Shown here: positions 54,989-61,303 of the stretch, in pieces
Position numbering within the stretch: position 1 is the first letter of the stretch
Layout of the letters: each line of letters begins with the position of its first letter
Assembly: GCA_002256115.1 (NCBI GenBank)
Contig: NKIK01000002.1
Location: forward strand, 224,667 to 288,666
DNA length: 64,000 bases
Direction: 5' to 3'
DNA from: Burkholderiales bacterium PBB3
Lineage (GTDB): Bacteria; Pseudomonadota; Gammaproteobacteria; Burkholderiales; Burkholderiaceae_C
Translations under genes and position numbers: made by a program
Notes under the pieces: model-generated
The model's input: only the letters and a program-made list of their open reading frames with translations
The model's database searches: none
What the model was told of the DNA's origin: nothing

Positions 54989-56446
54989 ATGACAGATAAG
55001 TACTGGATCGCTGCGGTATTGCATAGTCTTGAGCAAAGCCTGGCTCCGGTGCCGCATGAGGTCAATGAGTTGGACTGGAAGGCCAAGCTCTCAGACCACA
55101 AAGACCGGCTGGCTGAACACTTGATGGCGTTTGCCAACCACCCCAATGGCGGTAGCCTTGTGTTTGGCGTGGCAAATTCCGGCCAATTGGTGGGTACTGA
55201 CCAAGAGGCAGTGGCTCAAATTGCAAATACCCTGTCCAACATAGGCCGCGATGCGGTGGAGCCACCATTGGCGCTAGACCATGCGGTGGTGGATTTCAAG
55301 GGCGTTCCCATATTGCTGGTGCACGTGCCAGAGCAGGCGATAAAACCCGTGCATCGACGGGGTAAGACGATCGAGGAGTCTTGGGTACGTTCTGGCGGAA
55401 CCACGCGCAAGGCATCGCGGCAAGAGGTTGGCGCACTGATGCTCAACAGCGCTACGCCACGCTGGGAAGAGTTGCGGGCATCGACACTTCTATCGCTGGA
55501 CGACGTGCTGGCGCGGTTAGACGTTGCCACCATTGCCAAGCTACTAGAGCGGCCCTTGCCCAGTGAGTCTGAAGAATTGAGCCAATGGCTCTTGGCCGAG
55601 GGTTTGGCCGTTGCAGATGGTCGCGGTTTCTACATCACCAACTTTGGTGCCATTGCGGCAGCTCGCAAGCTTGATGACTTTGGCTCGCTGGAGAGAAAGC
55701 GCATTCGTGTTATCCGGTATCGCGGCACCAACAAAGTCGACACGATTGACGAGCTTCCCGGCAACAAGGGCTATGCCGTGGGTTTTGAGGGGTTGATTGG
55801 CTACTTGAAGCGAGCGCTTCCGCACTCAGAGGTCATCCAACAATCGCTGCGCACCGAGGTCAGTGTTTACCCAGAAATTGCCCTGCGGGAGTTGATCGCC
55901 AATGCATTGATCCACCAAGACTTTACGGTTACCGGTGCGGGGCCGATGGTGGAAATTTATGATGATCGCATCGAAATCACCAACCCAGGAACACTGCTCC
56001 CCGGTAAGCGGCCAGATCGCTTGATTGGAACTACACCGGAGTCGCGCAATGAGCTACTGGCCTCATCGTTCAGGCGCTATCGGATCTGCGAGGAGCGGGG
56101 AACCGGGTTTCAGAAGGTGGTGGGCGCCATTGAGTTGTTCGGCTTGCCACCACTGGTTTTCACACTGCAAGAAAACTCATTTAGGGTCACGCTGTATGCC
56201 CCGCGCAAGTTCTCAGAAATGTCGCAGACAGAGCGCATTGAGGCTTGCTACCAGCACGCGGTATTGCAGTACTTGTCGAGTAGCACTTTAACCAATACAA
56301 CGGTGCGGGAGCGTTTCAAGTTACATGAAAAGCACCGCAACCAGATCACAAACTTGATTAGCGATGCCGTTGCACTGGGCCGTATCAAACGCAAAGATGC
56401 TGGCATAGGCAAAAAGTTTGCAGAGTATTTGCCGTACTGGGCATAA
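54989..56446 (+). CDS. AlbA_2/Schlafen-type ATP-binding protein
   Basis: 485 residues. Residues about 25-150 form the AlbA_2 (divergent AAA, Schlafen-like) domain: LSDHKDRLAEHLMAFANHPNGGSLVFGVAN and RSGGTTRKASRQE. The C-terminal half has an ATP-binding GHKL-like region (LRELIANALIHQDF, NPGTLLPGKRP, EERGTGFQKVV) and ends in a winged-helix-like segment. Such proteins are annotated as transcriptional regulators or defence-associated factors. It lies between the GIY-YIG gene and the DUF924 gene on the same strand; mechanism unknown. Confidence 0.85.
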   Translation: MTDKYWIAAVLHSLEQSLAPVPHEVNELDWKAKLSDHKDRLAEHLMAFANHPNGGSLVFGVANSGQLVGTDQEAVAQIANTLSNIGRDAVEPPLALDHAVVDFKGVPILLVHVPEQAIKPVHRRGKTIEESWVRSGGTTRKASRQEVGALMLNSATPRWEELRASTLLSLDDVLARLDVATIAKLLERPLPSESEELSQWLLAEGLAVADGRGFYITNFGAIAAARKLDDFGSLERKRIRVIRYRGTNKVDTIDELPGNKGYAVGFEGLIGYLKRALPHSEVIQQSLRTEVSVYPEIALRELIANALIHQDFTVTGAGPMVEIYDDRIEITNPGTLLPGKRPDRLIGTTPESRNELLASSFRRYRICEERGTGFQKVVGAIELFGLPPLVFTLQENSFRVTLYAPRKFSEMSQTERIEACYQHAVLQYLSSSTLTNTTVRERFKLHEKHRNQITNLISDAVALGRIKRKDAGIGKKFAEYLPYWA

Positions 56447-56472
56447 ACGCTTGATCTAAGGCCTGACACTGC

Positions 56473-57012
56473 ATGCAACCCCAACCCATCCTCCACTTCT
56501 GGTTCGAAGAGCTAACCCCCAAGCAGCACTTCGTCAAAGACCCCGCGCTGGACGAAGCCATCCGCGCACGGTTTGGCGACACGCTGGAGGCTGCTGCGCG
56601 GTGTGAACTGTTTGCGTGGCGCGCAACGCTTGAGGGGCGGTTGGCGGAGATCATCGTGTTGGACCAGTTCTCGCGCAACGTCTACCGCGCAACAAAGCAA
56701 GCCTTTGCGCAGGACGCGCTGGCGCTGGTGTTGGCGCAAGAGCTGGTGGCAAGTTCGCAGGACCGCAGCCTGCCCGTCGCGCAGCGCGTGTTTGCCTACA
56801 TGCCCTACATGCACAGCGAATCCGCGCTGATGCATGCGCAGGCGGTGGCGCTGTTTTCGCAGCCCGGGCTGGAATACAACTATGACTTCGAACTGCGCCA
56901 CAAAGCCATCATCGACCGCTTTGGCCGCTACCCCCACCGCAACGCGATTCTGGGGCGCAGCTCCAGTGCGGAGGAGCTGGCTTTCTTGAGCGAGCCGGGG
57001 TCTTCGTTTTAG
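56473..57012 (+). CDS. DUF924 family protein (parent of the repeated tail)
   Basis: 179 residues, full family length. Conserved DUF924 motifs: ILHFWFEELTPKQHF at the start, IIVLDQFSRNVYR near residue 62, VFAYMPYMHSESALMHAQ near 114 and FGRYPHRNAILGRSSSAEE near 154. TPR-like all-helical protein of unknown function. Its last 42 codons together with downstream sequence are repeated four times in the next 3.6 kb, each time after a small gene module. This intact copy is the left end of the array. Confidence 0.9.
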   Translation: MQPQPILHFWFEELTPKQHFVKDPALDEAIRARFGDTLEAAARCELFAWRATLEGRLAEIIVLDQFSRNVYRATKQAFAQDALALVLAQELVASSQDRSLPVAQRVFAYMPYMHSESALMHAQAVALFSQPGLEYNYDFELRHKAIIDRFGRYPHRNAILGRSSSAEELAFLSEPGSSF

Positions 57013-57118
57013 GCATTCACCTTGGGTTTGCTACAGTTTTAGTAGCTGCTCCCGCACTATCCACGGCTTGAATGGCCGATTTGGCACATAAACGGCTTGC
57101 TCCGTTAAACTCCTTTAC
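56887..57118 (+). repeat. DUF924-tail repeat R0 (within the intact gene, full length)
   Basis: The unit comprises the last 42 codons of DUF924, the stop, CATTCACCTTGGGTTT, family-A element A10 (57030-57085, stem GCTAC-AGTTTTA-GTAGC), then a promoter-like end with TTGGCA (57081-57086) and TAAACT (57106-57111). The mntA ATG is 8 nt further on. Confidence 0.88.
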
Positions 57119-57427
57119 ATGCACCCCGCCATTGCCCAACACCGTTCTGGTATCTCCGCCATCTGCCAGCGCTACCGCATTCAGCGCTTGGAAGTGTTTG
57201 GATCGGCAGCGCGGGCCGACGACTTCGACCCTGCGAGCAGCGATGCAGACTTTTTGGTTGAGTTTGCTCCGGACGTACGCCCAGGGTTGGACTCTATTTT
57301 TGGTGCCAAGGCCGCCTTGGAAGCCTTGTTGGGCCGTGGCGTGGACCTCGTAGAGCCAGGCGCCGTGCGCAACCCCTATGTATTGGCCAGCATCAACCGC
57401 AACCGCGAAGCCGTTTATGCAGCTTGA
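57119..57427 (+). CDS. mntA: MntA-type nucleotidyltransferase antitoxin, module 1
   Basis: 102 residues. The minimal nucleotidyltransferase motif is RLEVFGSAARADDF followed by SSDADFLVEF, i.e. GS-x12-DxD near residues 25-43. MntA antitoxins neutralise HepT by adding AMP to a tyrosine near its catalytic His. The start codon lies 8 nt after the TAAACT of R0, with no ribosome-binding site, suggesting a leaderless mRNA. It overlaps hepT by 11 bp. Confidence 0.9.
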   Translation: MHPAIAQHRSGISAICQRYRIQRLEVFGSAARADDFDPASSDADFLVEFAPDVRPGLDSIFGAKAALEALLGRGVDLVEPGAVRNPYVLASINRNREAVYAA

Positions 57428-57761
57428 CCCACGGGCCTTTTTGTGGGATGTGCGCGAGGCGGCACTAGCGATTCAGTCGTTTACGAGTGGCATGGACACA
57501 GCCGCATACGCCGGCAACGCGATGGCGCAAGCAGCAGTCGAGCGCAAATTTGAGGTCATTGGCGAAGCACTCAACCAATTGTCAAAGTTCGACGCAGCCA
57601 TAGCGGCCCGCATCCCAGACCTGCCTCAAATCGTGGCATTCCGCAATCAACTCATTCATGGCTACGCCACGGTGAAAGTGGGAACGGTGTGGAACATTGC
57701 CCAAAGCGCCCTTCCCGCTCTTCTCAAATCAGTGCAAGTCCTGCTGGACGAACTCGGTTAG
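57417..57761 (+). CDS. hepT: HepT-type HEPN toxin, module 1
   Basis: 114 residues from the ATG at 57417, inside the mntA end; in-frame starts further upstream would give a long overlap. The HEPN RNase motif RNQLIHGY (R-x4-H-x-Y) is near residue 81; Tyr of this motif is the AMPylation site known for the family. It cleaves RNA or tRNA when free. Repeat R1 begins 21 bp after the stop. Confidence 0.9.
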   Translation: MQLDPRAFLWDVREAALAIQSFTSGMDTAAYAGNAMAQAAVERKFEVIGEALNQLSKFDAAIAARIPDLPQIVAFRNQLIHGYATVKVGTVWNIAQSALPALLKSVQVLLDELG

Positions 57762-57782
57762 GGCTAGGTTGGATGTTCTGCG

Positions 57783-58010
57783 CTTCGAGCCGCCCCACAA
57801 AGCCATCATCGACCGCTTTGACCGCTACCCCCACCGCAACGCGATTCTGGGGCGCACCTCCAGCACGGAGGAGCTAGTTTTCTTGAGCGAGCCGGGGTCT
57901 TCGTTCTAGGCTTTCACCTTGCATTTGCTACAGTTTTAGTAGCTGCTCCCGCACTATCCACGGCTTGAATGGCCGATTTGGCACATAAATCGCCTGCGGC
58001 GCTGAACTCC
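57783..58010 (+). repeat. DUF924-tail repeat R1 (full length)
   Basis: It matches R0 almost throughout. The translated tail stays open (HKAIIDRFDRYPHRNAILGR, then TSSTEELVFLSEPGSSF and stop at 57909). Contains family-A copy A11 (57927-57982) with stem GCTAC-AGTTTTA-GTAGC. The promoter-like end is degraded (TTGGCA, TGAACT). Confidence 0.88.
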
Positions 58011-58041
58011 TGCTCAGCATCGAATCCAGCAAAGTACAAAG

Positions 58042-58641
58042 ATGACCACACCGCCAAAACCGACCACAAGCGCGGTCAAAGCCAACATAACGCCGCAGGC
58101 ACTAGGCGGGCGCATTGTGGAGATCCGGGGCCAGCGGGTTCTGCTGGATTCGGACTTGGCCGATCTGTACGAAGTAGATACCAAACGGCTGAACGAGCAG
58201 GTCAAGCGCAATGCGGATCGCTTTCCTGCCGACTTTATGTTCCAGCTGACGCCCGCCGAGTTCGCGGACTTGAAGTCGCAATTTGCGACTTCAAGTTGGG
58301 GCGGCAAGCGCAAGCTGCCCAACGCATTCACGGAACACGGCGCCATCATGGCAGCCAGTGTGTTGAACTCAAAACGTGCCGTGGAGATGAGCGTTTACGT
58401 GGTGCGTGCCTTCGTGCAATTGCGCGAGTTGCTGTCATCCCAAAAGGTGCTTGCAGAACAACTGGCCAAGCTGGAGCGGCGCGTCGGCCACCATGACAAC
58501 TCGCTGGCTGAAATCATTGATGCACTGCGAAGCCTGATGGAACGCCCGACGCCTGAAAAGCGCGGCATTGGGTTTACTGCCAAGTGGAGTATGGACAAAA
58601 CGCCCGCCTCCTCCAAGACCATCAAGAAGGCCAAGGGGTAA
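58042..58641 (+). CDS. ORF6N domain DNA-binding protein
   Basis: 199 residues. The ORF6N (KilA-N-related) domain spans about 18-120: GRIVEIRGQRVLLDSDLADL, YEVDTKRLNEQVKRNADRFP, FMFQLTPAEF, AFTEHGAIMAASVLNS and VVRAFVQLRELL. A coiled coil and a basic tail follow. Such proteins are frequent in phages and accessory islands and are thought to bind DNA. It forms a module by itself. Codons for LKSQFATSS contain a 29-nt palindrome. Confidence 0.88.
   Translation: MTTPPKPTTSAVKANITPQALGGRIVEIRGQRVLLDSDLADLYEVDTKRLNEQVKRNADRFPADFMFQLTPAEFADLKSQFATSSWGGKRKLPNAFTEHGAIMAASVLNSKRAVEMSVYVVRAFVQLRELLSSQKVLAEQLAKLERRVGHHDNSLAEIIDALRSLMERPTPEKRGIGFTAKWSMDKTPASSKTIKKAKG
58268..58296. repeat. Near-perfect palindrome inside the ORF6N gene
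   Basis: ACTTGAAGTCGCAA - T - TTGCGACTTCAAGT: 14-bp arms with one central base. It encodes part of a conserved LKSQ-ATS-WGG region of ORF6N proteins, so it may be a chance result of codon choice or a binding site for the protein itself. Confidence 0.85.
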
Positions 58642-58645
58642 ACCA

Positions 58646-58834
58646 GCCCCCACCGCAATGCGATTCTGGGGCGCACCTCCAGCGCGGAGGAGCTGGCTTT
58701 CTTGAGCGAGCCGGGGTCTTCGTTCTAGGCTTTGGCTTGTAGTTGCTACGTTTTTAGTAGCTGATTGCGCATATTGCACGCGGGCTAGAGGCCGATTTGA
58801 CACATAAATAGCCTGCGCAGTTAAACTTCAGCCC
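58646..58834 (+). repeat. DUF924-tail repeat R2 (5'-shortened)
   Basis: It starts at the codons for PHRNAILGR, 5 bp after the ORF6N stop, and stays open to the DUF924 stop. The family-A copy A12 (58744-58800) is the most divergent (core CTGATTGCGCATATTGCACG) yet keeps the stem GCTAC-GTTTTTA-GTAGC-like pairing. The right end has a perfect -35 TTGACA (58797-58802) and TAAACT (58822-58827). Confidence 0.85.
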
Positions 58835-59125
58835 ATGCGCCCTTCTCAAGCCCTCCGCCAACACCGTGATGCCGTCTGCCTCGCCGCAGCGCGCTATCGC
58901 GTGGTCAATCCGAGGGTGTTTGGCTCCGCCATGCGCGGGGATGATCGGGATGGCAGCGACCTGGACCTGTTGGTAGACACGCTGCCCGGAACCACCCTGT
59001 TCGACCTAGGTGGCCTGCAGGATGAGTTGCAGGAATTGCTGGGCGTATCGGTGGATGTGCTCACCCTCAAAGACCTGCCAATCAAGTTCCGCGACATCGT
59101 CGCCCAGGAAGCCCAGCCCATATGA
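58835..59125 (+). CDS. mntA: MntA-type nucleotidyltransferase antitoxin, module 3
   Basis: 96 residues. Motif VFGSAMRGDDRDGSDLDLLVD, i.e. GS-x10-DxD near residues 28-44, the classical MNT spacing. It differs strongly from the module-1 antitoxin, so the two are independent acquisitions, not a duplication. The ATG lies 7 nt after the TAAACT of R2 with no ribosome-binding site. Overlaps hepT by ATGA. Confidence 0.92.
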   Translation: MRPSQALRQHRDAVCLAAARYRVVNPRVFGSAMRGDDRDGSDLDLLVDTLPGTTLFDLGGLQDELQELLGVSVDVLTLKDLPIKFRDIVAQEAQPI

Positions 59126-59469
59126 CCGTGAATCGGCTGGCGGACTATCTGGACCACATGCGGCAAGCCATTGCCGACGCGCAATCGTTCACCGAGGGAA
59201 TGGCCCAAGCCGACTTTGAGCAAGACAAGCGCACCCAGCAAGCGGTGGTCATGAGCCTGATCGTCTTGGGGGAGGCGGCCACCAAAGTGATGGATCAGCA
59301 TCCTGCTTTTGCCGAACAACACAAGCAAGTCCCCTGGCGCAGCATGCGGGGCATGCGTAACCGTATTGCCCACGGCTACTTCGACATCAACCTTGAAGTG
59401 GTGTGGGATACCGTGCAGACCGCATTGCCTGCGCTGAAGAGCCAACTGGAAGCACTGCCGTCGACTTAA
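59122..59469 (+). CDS. hepT: HepT-type HEPN toxin, module 3
   Basis: 115 residues. HEPN motif MRNRIAHGYFDIN (R-x4-H-x-Y) near residue 77, in the DUF86 context VVWDTVQTALPALKSQLEAL. Translationally coupled to mntA. R3 begins 20 bp after the stop. Family knowledge: HepT is an RNase kept silent by AMPylation of the Tyr in this motif. Confidence 0.93.
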   Translation: MTVNRLADYLDHMRQAIADAQSFTEGMAQADFEQDKRTQQAVVMSLIVLGEAATKVMDQHPAFAEQHKQVPWRSMRGMRNRIAHGYFDINLEVVWDTVQTALPALKSQLEALPST

Positions 59470-59489
59470 GGCAGGTCTGCAACGCAGAC

Positions 59490-59600
59490 GGCTGGCTCTC
59501 CTGAGCGAGCCGGGGTCTTCGTTCTAGGCTTTCACCTTGCATTTGCTACAGTTTTAGTAGCTTCTCCCGCACTATCCACGGCCCAAAACCTTGATTTGGC
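59490..59600 (+). repeat. DUF924-tail repeat R3 (shortest)
   Basis: Only the last 12 DUF924 codons remain (LALLSEPGSSF plus stop), followed by the TTTCACCTTGCATTTGCTAC linker and family-A copy A13 (59544-59600) with stem GCTAC-AGTTTTA-GTAGC. The promoter-like end of the other copies is missing; the next gene has its own operator-promoter. Confidence 0.82.
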
Positions 59601-59617
59601 CTAGATTTCTCAAATAA

Positions 59618-59651
59618 ACCCAAATCGGGTATTATCGAACCCAATATGGGT
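59618..59651 (+). promoter_or_regulatory. Tandem operator overlapping the start of the nucleotidyltransferase gene
   Basis: Two palindromes of the same design, ACCC-AAATC-GGGT (59618-59630) and ACCC-AATAT-GGGT (59639-59651), each followed by ATT. Their centres are 21 bp apart, two helical turns. The first and second flank a -10-like TATTAT (59630-59635) and the second includes the ATG at 59646. The encoded protein has a winged-helix domain, so autorepression is likely. Confidence 0.7.
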
Positions 59652-60269
59652 ATTTCATCAAACCTCCCCGATCCGTCTTCATTGGCCGATGCCCTCTTCC
59701 CCAAGGTGCGTCAGAGGGTGCTGGCCGTTCTGTTTGGCGCGCCAGACCGCAGCTTCTACGCCAATGAGGTCATTGCGCTGGCGCAGTCTGGCACGGGCGC
59801 AGTACAACGCGAACTGGCGGGTTTGTCAGAGGCGGGCTTGCTCACCGTCAGCAAGCAAGGCAATCAGAAGCACTACCAGGCCAATGCCAGTGCAGCGGTA
59901 TTTGCAGAGCTGCGCGGCTTGGTGCTCAAGACGATGGGATTGGCGGATGTGCTGCGCGGTGCGCTTGCGCCATTGGCGGCGCAAGTTGACGCAGCATTCA
60001 TCTACGGCTCGGTAGCGCGGCAGCAAGACACCGCGCAGAGCGATGTGGACGTCATGATCATCAGCAGCACACTGGGCTATGGCGAGGTGTTTGGCGCGCT
60101 GGAAAGCGCTACTGTGTTGCTGGGCCGCAAGGTCAACCCAACGCTGTACACGCCAGCGGACTGGGCCAAGCGCGTGAGCAATGACAATGCCTTTGTGTCC
60201 CGCGTGTGGCAACAACCCAAAATATGGCTGATCGGCAGTGAGGAACAAATCAATGCACCCAGCACTTGA
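59646..60269 (+). CDS. Winged-helix nucleotidyltransferase (MNT antitoxin-like)
   Basis: 207 residues. About 15-85 form a winged helix (ALFPKVRQRVLAVLFGAPDR, SGTGAVQRELAGLSEAGLLT); about 105-170 are a nucleotidyltransferase with FIYGSVARQQDTAQSDVDVMII, GS-x10-DxD. Such proteins usually pair with a downstream HEPN gene. Here the partner start overlaps its end (ATG at 60253) but the gene is deleted inside, so this antitoxin is orphaned. The operator over its start codon suggests it represses its own transcription. Confidence 0.88.
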   Translation: MGISSNLPDPSSLADALFPKVRQRVLAVLFGAPDRSFYANEVIALAQSGTGAVQRELAGLSEAGLLTVSKQGNQKHYQANASAAVFAELRGLVLKTMGLADVLRGALAPLAAQVDAAFIYGSVARQQDTAQSDVDVMIISSTLGYGEVFGALESATVLLGRKVNPTLYTPADWAKRVSNDNAFVSRVWQQPKIWLIGSEEQINAPST

Positions 60270-60402
60270 AAATCTGAGTGGCGCGTCTTAGACAAGTGCC
60301 ACAACACACGCAATCTAGGGGAGTGCGAAGGCATGCTCGATGTGGACGAACGCTTGGTCAATGACCTGATCAGTGCAACAGAGGCGGTGTCTCAAGCCGT
60401 CC
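60253..60402 (+). pseudogene. Remnant of HEPN-domain partner gene
   Basis: The ATG at 60253 overlaps the nucleotidyltransferase stop by 17 bp, as for a coupled partner, and encodes MHPALENLSGAS before TAG at 60289-60291. A different frame (from 60276) then reads EWRVLDKCHNTRNLGECEGM and LDVDERLVNDLISATEAV, which resembles the C-terminal end of HEPN partners of such antitoxins. I infer an internal deletion with a frameshift that removed most of the toxin. It runs into R4. Confidence 0.65.
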
Positions 60403-60420
60403 AAGATAGTTGGCGAATTG

Positions 60421-60653
60421 GACTTCGAGCTGCGCTACAAGACAATAATCGACCGCTTTGGCCGCTACCCCCACCGCAACGCGATTCTGGGATGCAGCTC
60501 CAGCGCGGAGGAGCTGGCCTATCTGAATGAGCCGGGTCTTCGGTCTAGGTTTTCACCTTGCATTTGCTACATTTTTAGTAGCTGCTTCCGCACTATCCAC
60601 GGGCTGAATGGCACATTTGACACATAAATAGCTTGCTCCGTTAAACTCGCCTT
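60421..60653 (+). repeat. DUF924-tail repeat R4 (full length)
   Basis: It starts at the same base as R0 (GACTTCGAGCTGCGCTACAA) and runs through DUF924 codons, family-A copy A14 (60566-60620) and the best promoter of the set: TTGACA (60617-60622) and TAAACT (60642-60647). One base is missing near the DUF924 stop, so this tail is frameshifted and not translated as DUF924. Confidence 0.88.
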
Positions 60654-60920
60654 ATGCCTACCCTCGCCATCTTTTTCGGCATCGTCGTACGTATGTGGCA
60701 CGACGACCACCCGCCTCCGCATATTCATGTGGAGTACCAGGGGTTTGAAGCGCTCGTCGTCATCGCAACGGGTGAAGTGAGCGAAGGCAGCCTCCCCCGC
60801 AAAGTCGCTGCCATTGTCAAAGAATGGTGTCTGGTACATCAGGCGGAGTTGCAGGACAATTGGCAGCGCGCCCAGAGGTTCGAACCGTTAGACCGAATTC
60901 AAGGAGCCGACCGTGATTAA
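60654..60920 (+). CDS. DUF4160 domain protein
   Basis: 88 residues. The DUF4160 signature is IVVRMWHDDHPPPHIHVEYQG near residues 10-31, followed by EGSLPRKVAAIVKEWCLVHQAEL. DUF4160 and DUF2442 genes occur together as a toxin-antitoxin-like pair; the mechanism is not established. The ATG is 6 nt after TAAACT of R4. It overlaps the next gene by 8 bp. Confidence 0.9.
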   Translation: MPTLAIFFGIVVRMWHDDHPPPHIHVEYQGFEALVVIATGEVSEGSLPRKVAAIVKEWCLVHQAELQDNWQRAQRFEPLDRIQGADRD

Positions 60921-61164
60921 AGTTTTGAATGTTCGCCAGATAGCAGCCTTCAAATTGGAGCTTGACTTCAGCGACCACACCCAAGGTGTGTTCGATGCTG
61001 CCACCTACTTGGCAAGCCGCACAGGCCCGTTGCTCGACAAGTTGCGCGACGAGACCTACTTCTCCCGCTTTTTCATTGATGCTGGTGCGTTGTGTTGGCC
61101 CAATGGCCTGGAGATTTCCCCGGCCAAGGTGCACGAACTAGCCAATCTGCATGCTGCAGCCTAA
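60913..61164 (+). CDS. DUF2442 domain protein
   Basis: 83 residues from a GTG or ATG near the DUF4160 stop (IKVLNVRQIAAFKLELDFSD). The DUF2442 core ends in LCWPNGLEISPAKVHELA, the family's signature. Partner of DUF4160. The following 139 bp (61165-61303) hold no repeat copy and nothing recognisable, so the array ends here. Confidence 0.9.
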   Translation: MIKVLNVRQIAAFKLELDFSDHTQGVFDAATYLASRTGPLLDKLRDETYFSRFFIDAGALCWPNGLEISPAKVHELANLHAAA

Positions 61165-61303
61165 AGCAGTTCGCTTCGATGAAGACATCTCTGTGGCAGG
61201 CTTGCTGGCTGGGCAGCCTGACTTGACGCGACGTGGAGCGCGTCAGGCCGCATAAGGTCGTGCGCGAACCTGTCCTTTTGAGCGAACGAACCCCAACCTC
61301 GCC

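Larger units (their letters stand above)
56887..60653 (+). mobile_element. Cassette array flanked by DUF924-tail repeats (R0-R4)
   Basis: Five direct repeats R0-R4 separate four modules: mntA-hepT, ORF6N, mntA-hepT, and a winged-helix nucleotidyltransferase with a HEPN remnant; a fifth module (DUF4160-DUF2442) follows R4. The full-length unit (R0, R1, R4) is about 228-233 bp: DUF924 last codons, stop, a family-A element and a promoter-like end. R2 and R3 are shortened from the left. No recombinase is encoded in the window, so the insertion mechanism is unknown. The pattern fits insertion at the 3' end of DUF924 with regeneration of the target, or recombination between repeats. Confidence 0.75.

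Noticed and set aside
56887..60653. CRISPR array
   Set aside because: The direct repeats are about 110-233 bp, spaced by whole genes of different length, and no cas gene is present.
57000..61300. Classical integron with attC sites
   Set aside because: No integron integrase is encoded and the repeats lack the paired R/L core sites of attC; they are DUF924 coding sequence plus family A.
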